Part shown: one piece after another, positions 20,105 to 22,283 of the stretch | How positions within the stretch are numbered: the first letter of the stretch is position 1 | How the letters are laid out: each line of letters begins with the position of its first letter | Assembly: GCA_046350675.1 (NCBI GenBank) | Contig: JAXLZZ010000010.1 | Span: 1 to 22,283 of the forward strand | Length of the DNA: 22,283 bases | Reading direction: 5' to 3' | Source of the DNA: JAXLZZ01 sp046350675 | GTDB lineage: Bacteria; Patescibacteriota; Saccharimonadia; Saccharimonadales; UBA4665 | The notes under the pieces: model-generated | Database searches by the model: none | Seen by the model: only the letters and a program-made list of their open reading frames with translations | Told to the model about the DNA's origin: nothing | Program-made: the position numbers and the translations under genes

Positions 20105-21326
20105 AACCAGCAAAACGGTACCTGCCGACGAGACTGCAAAAAATGCGCAGCTACTGATCCAAGCGGGCTATATATACAAAGTCATGGCAGGCGTCTATGC
20201 CTATACGCCGCTGGGTCTCAAAGTGCTTGAAAATATTAAGCAGATTGTTCGCGAAGAGATGAATGCTATTGATGGCCAAGAGTTGATTATGACCAACTTG
20301 CAGCGCCCAGAAACGTGGCAGGCAACTGGCCGCTGGAGTGACGAGACAGTTGATGTTTGGTTCAAGACTACGTTGCAGGATGATTCCGAACTCGGCTTAG
20401 CGTGGAGCCACGAAGAAGCAGTCATGGAAATGATGCAGCAGTTCATCAAGAGCTACAAAGACCTGCCAACGAGCGTCTACCAGTTCCAGACAAAGCTGCG
20501 CAATGAGCTACGCGCCAAGAGCGGCATCATGCGCGGCCGCGAATTTGTTATGAAAGACATGTACTCGCTGCATGCGTCAGAAGACGACATGAACCAGTAC
20601 TACGACAAGGCGATCGAAGCCTACAAGCGCTGTTACGAGCGCTTTGGCCTCGGCGACGACACGTTTGTAACCTTTGCTGCCGGAGGTGCATTTACAAAAT
20701 ATAGTCACGAATTCCAGACAATTTGCGAGGCTGGCGAAGATATACTTTACGCTAACGAAGATCACAGCGTCGCAGTCAACGAAGAAGTGCTTGATGATGC
20801 AGCAAAAGAGCTGGGCGTAGACAAATCAGAGCTCAAACCAGTTAAAAGTGCCGAAGTTGGCAATATCTTTAAGTTCGGCACCGAAAAATCTGAGCAAATG
20901 GGTATTTACTACACTGATGCCGATGGTCAGCGCCAGCCAATCTATCTTGCTTCATACGGTATTGGTATCACTCGAGTGATGGGTGTTATTGTCGAGAAGT
21001 TTGCGGATGATAAAGGGCTTGTGTGGCCTGAGACTGTAGCGCCGGCTACGGTCTACTTAGCCCGATTGGCCGATAGCGATGACGTTGTGAACAAAGCTGA
21101 TGCATTATACGAACGATTGACCAAAGATGGTGTCGAAGTGCTCTATGATGATCGCGATGTGCGGGCAGGGCAGAAGTTTGCTGATGCAGATTTACTAGGT
21201 ATTCCGTATAGAGTTGTGATGAGCGATAAAACGGTCGCGAACGATCAGTACGAGTTCAAAGCTCGACAATCCGAACAGTCAGAACTGATTAGCAGCGATG
21301 AATTATTCGCCAAGCTAAGCGTTTAA
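20079..21326 (+). CDS. proS: Prolyl-tRNA synthetase, short form without editing insertion
   Basis: A 415-aa class II aminoacyl-tRNA synthetase that attaches Pro to tRNA-Pro. The start MRLSKLFTKTSKTVPADETAKNAQLL is bacterial-type. Motif 2 is FQTKLRNELRAKSGIMRGREFVMKDMYS; motif 3 is SYGIGITRVMG; the C-terminal anticodon-binding domain covers about 325-415 (VEVLYDDRDVRAGQKFADADLLGIPYRVV). The ~180-residue INS editing domain of canonical bacterial ProRS (about 570 aa) is missing: only about 20 residues separate NEEVLDDAAKELG from AEVGNIFKFG. The ATG lies inside the preceding gene. Assignment is firm. Confidence 0.97.
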   Translation: MRLSKLFTKTSKTVPADETAKNAQLLIQAGYIYKVMAGVYAYTPLGLKVLENIKQIVREEMNAIDGQELIMTNLQRPETWQATGRWSDETVDVWFKTTLQDDSELGLAWSHEEAVMEMMQQFIKSYKDLPTSVYQFQTKLRNELRAKSGIMRGREFVMKDMYSLHASEDDMNQYYDKAIEAYKRCYERFGLGDDTFVTFAAGGAFTKYSHEFQTICEAGEDILYANEDHSVAVNEEVLDDAAKELGVDKSELKPVKSAEVGNIFKFGTEKSEQMGIYYTDADGQRQPIYLASYGIGITRVMGVIVEKFADDKGLVWPETVAPATVYLARLADSDDVVNKADALYERLTKDGVEVLYDDRDVRAGQKFADADLLGIPYRVVMSDKTVANDQYEFKARQSEQSELISSDELFAKLSV

Positions 21327-21332
21327 CAGGCA

Positions 21333-21461
21333 TTTCTCAGCAGCTGCTCAGGTACGCTCGCTATGGTACTCGTGGGTGTTCTGAGAAAGGGGTGAGCCGT
21401 TTGAGAGGAATCTTGCGAGGGCTCTCAAGCGATCAGCCCAAAAACACAAAGCTGACGGGCA
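21333..21461. other. Hairpin-rich spacer between proS and greA
   Basis: Successive hairpins: TTTCTCAG (21333-21340) with CTGAGAAA (21381-21388); CGTTTGAGAG (21398-21407) with CTCTCAAGCG (21422-21431), a 10-bp stem with one G-U pair; and TCAGC with GCTGA across an A-rich loop (near 21434-21456). None is followed by a T-tract. It may be the proS 3' UTR, a small structured RNA, or palindromic repeats. No ORF of note is present. Confidence 0.45.
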
Positions 21462-21468
21462 AATTTGC

Positions 21469-21497
21469 TTGACTGCTACTACAACTCCGGTATTATA
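21469..21497 (+). promoter_or_regulatory. Upstream candidate greA promoter P1
   Basis: TTGACT (21469-21474), a 16-17 bp spacer and TATTATA. The start near 21504 would give a leader of about 135 nt that runs through P2. Confidence 0.55.
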
Positions 21498-21569
21498 TGA
21501 CGACCGAGATGTGATAGCAGGCTAAGATCGTGCCGATAGTACGACCGGTTAGGCAATGACAAATAGACT

Positions 21570-21578
21570 TGTTATAAT
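21570..21578 (+). promoter_or_regulatory. Proximal greA promoter P2 (extended -10)
   Basis: TGT plus consensus TATAAT (21573-21578) form an extended -10; TTAGGC 17-18 bp upstream is a poor -35. The leader would be about 55 nt, ending with AAGGAGG (21624-21630). Confidence 0.6.
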
Positions 21579-21639
21579 GTCGACGACAAGATAGGCGTGC
21601 AAACAAAAATCTGTATCGCTGATAAGGAGGGAAGGACTT

Positions 21640-22098
21640 ATGAAGAAGCAATTTCGACTGACTCAAGATGGTGTTAATGAGCTTAAAGCTGAGCTTGATA
21701 GCTTGGTTGCAAAGCGCCCTGACCTCGCAGAAGCAATTCGCAGCGCTCGTGAACTTGGCGACCTAACAGAGAACGCCGAGTATCAATCTGCCCGTGCCGA
21801 GCAAGAAAAGACAGAAGATCGCATTAGCGAACTCGAAAATATTTTGCTCAATGTAGAAATTATTAAGAAGCCAAAAGGCGACAGCAAAGTACAGCTAGGC
21901 TCAACGGTGAAGCTTAAGGGCGACAGCAAGACTAAGCAGTTCCAAGTTGTCGGTACTGTAGAAGCCGATCCTCTCAATGGCAAAATCAGCGATGAATCGC
22001 CAATTGGACAAGCGCTTATTGGCAAAAAAGTTGGCGAATCAGTAGAAATCGTGACTCCAGCCGAAACCGCCACCTACAAAATCACCGACATTTCTTAA
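21640..22098 (+). CDS. greA: Transcription elongation factor GreA
   Basis: A 152-aa Gre factor that rescues backtracked RNA polymerase by stimulating transcript cleavage. The N-terminal coiled coil carries the acidic tip in GDLTENAEYQSARAEQ, and the C-terminal FKBP-like domain includes VQLGSTVKLKG and SPIGQALIGKKVGESVEI. The length is typical (about 158). A perfect AAGGAGG lies 9 nt before the ATG. The stop overlaps the ATG of the next gene (TAATG). Confidence 0.97.
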   Translation: MKKQFRLTQDGVNELKAELDSLVAKRPDLAEAIRSARELGDLTENAEYQSARAEQEKTEDRISELENILLNVEIIKKPKGDSKVQLGSTVKLKGDSKTKQFQVVGTVEADPLNGKISDESPIGQALIGKKVGESVEIVTPAETATYKITDIS

Positions 22099-22283
22099 TG
22101 CCGCTCAACGCTGAACAATTCATCACTGATGGGGTGGTGTTGCTTGAGGGTGTTGATGCGGCTATAGAGCAGGGCTATGGGTTTGCACCTAACGTTATAC
22201 ATCCCGAGCTGTGCAGTGGTCTTGTGGTGGAGGCAGGCAGACTACCGTTGCTACTTGATGACAGGGCAGATAATCCTGTGAAT
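22098..22283 (+). CDS. Hypothetical protein, 3' truncated by the window
   Basis: The ATG at 22098 shares a base with the greA stop codon, and the frame is open for 62 codons to the window end. The visible part contains FITDGVVLLEGVDAAIEQGYGF and HPELCSGLVVEAGRLPLLLDD. No family can be assigned; it is not obviously membrane-bound or secreted. The overlap indicates translational coupling with greA. Confidence 0.65.
   Translation, partial: MPLNAEQFITDGVVLLEGVDAAIEQGYGFAPNVIHPELCSGLVVEAGRLPLLLDDRADNPVN

Noticed and set aside
1..22283. UGA recoding, as found in some other CPR lineages
   Set aside because: All recognisable genes read full-length with the standard code and several end in TGA-free contexts without internal in-frame TGA.

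Overview
The window reads as a chromosomal segment from a Patescibacteria/CPR bacterium, most likely Candidatus Saccharibacteria (TM7). This is inferred from gene content and protein style (compact housekeeping genes, a minimal ProRS, Cys-less L31, a long Ala/Pro-rich LCP protein, a large S74-domain surface protein), not from a database match. The standard genetic code fits every gene. No tRNA, rRNA, IS transposase or CRISPR array is visible.

Layout. 1-1593: 3' part of a large repetitive surface/tail-fibre-like protein with an S74 chaperone-like domain. 1594-2542: non-coding, with a ~300-bp structured repeat, a possible 44-aa gene and palindromes. 2570-5226: parA (+), two hypothetical genes with near-identical promoters, and parB (-) converging on them. 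5629-9387: lepB (-), divergent LCP-family protein (+) and a membrane protein. 9388-10057: palindromes and a second copy of the repeat. 10058-13076: prmC (-), a hypothetical protein (+), prfA (-), rpmE (-). 13250-16058: rpsB, tsf, a hypothetical gene where pyrH usually lies, and frr. 16077-16385: another repeat copy filling the frr/ldt gap. 16386-19569: L,D-transpeptidase (-), then rseP and a CPBP protease (+). 19553-21326: a proline-rich leader peptide and terminator, a hypothetical gene and proS. 21327-22283: hairpin-rich spacer, greA and the start of an unknown gene.

Theme: translation (rpsB, tsf, frr, prfA, prmC, rpmE, proS), transcription elongation (greA), chromosome partition (parA, parB) and envelope biogenesis (lepB, LCP, LDT, RseP, CPBP).

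Three points stand out. (1) Upstream of the ORF132-proS pair is a 17-codon leader peptide with Pro codons at positions 11, 13 and 14, followed by mutually exclusive antiterminator and terminator hairpins: a candidate ribosome-mediated proline attenuator. (2) A ~280-310 bp multi-hairpin element occurs four times in 22 kb, always in the same orientation; its helices are kept while their sequences change, including compensatory substitutions. (3) Many promoters place the -10 box only 6-14 nt before the start codon, implying leaderless or ultra-short-leader mRNAs, alongside a second class of genes with strong Shine-Dalgarno sequences.
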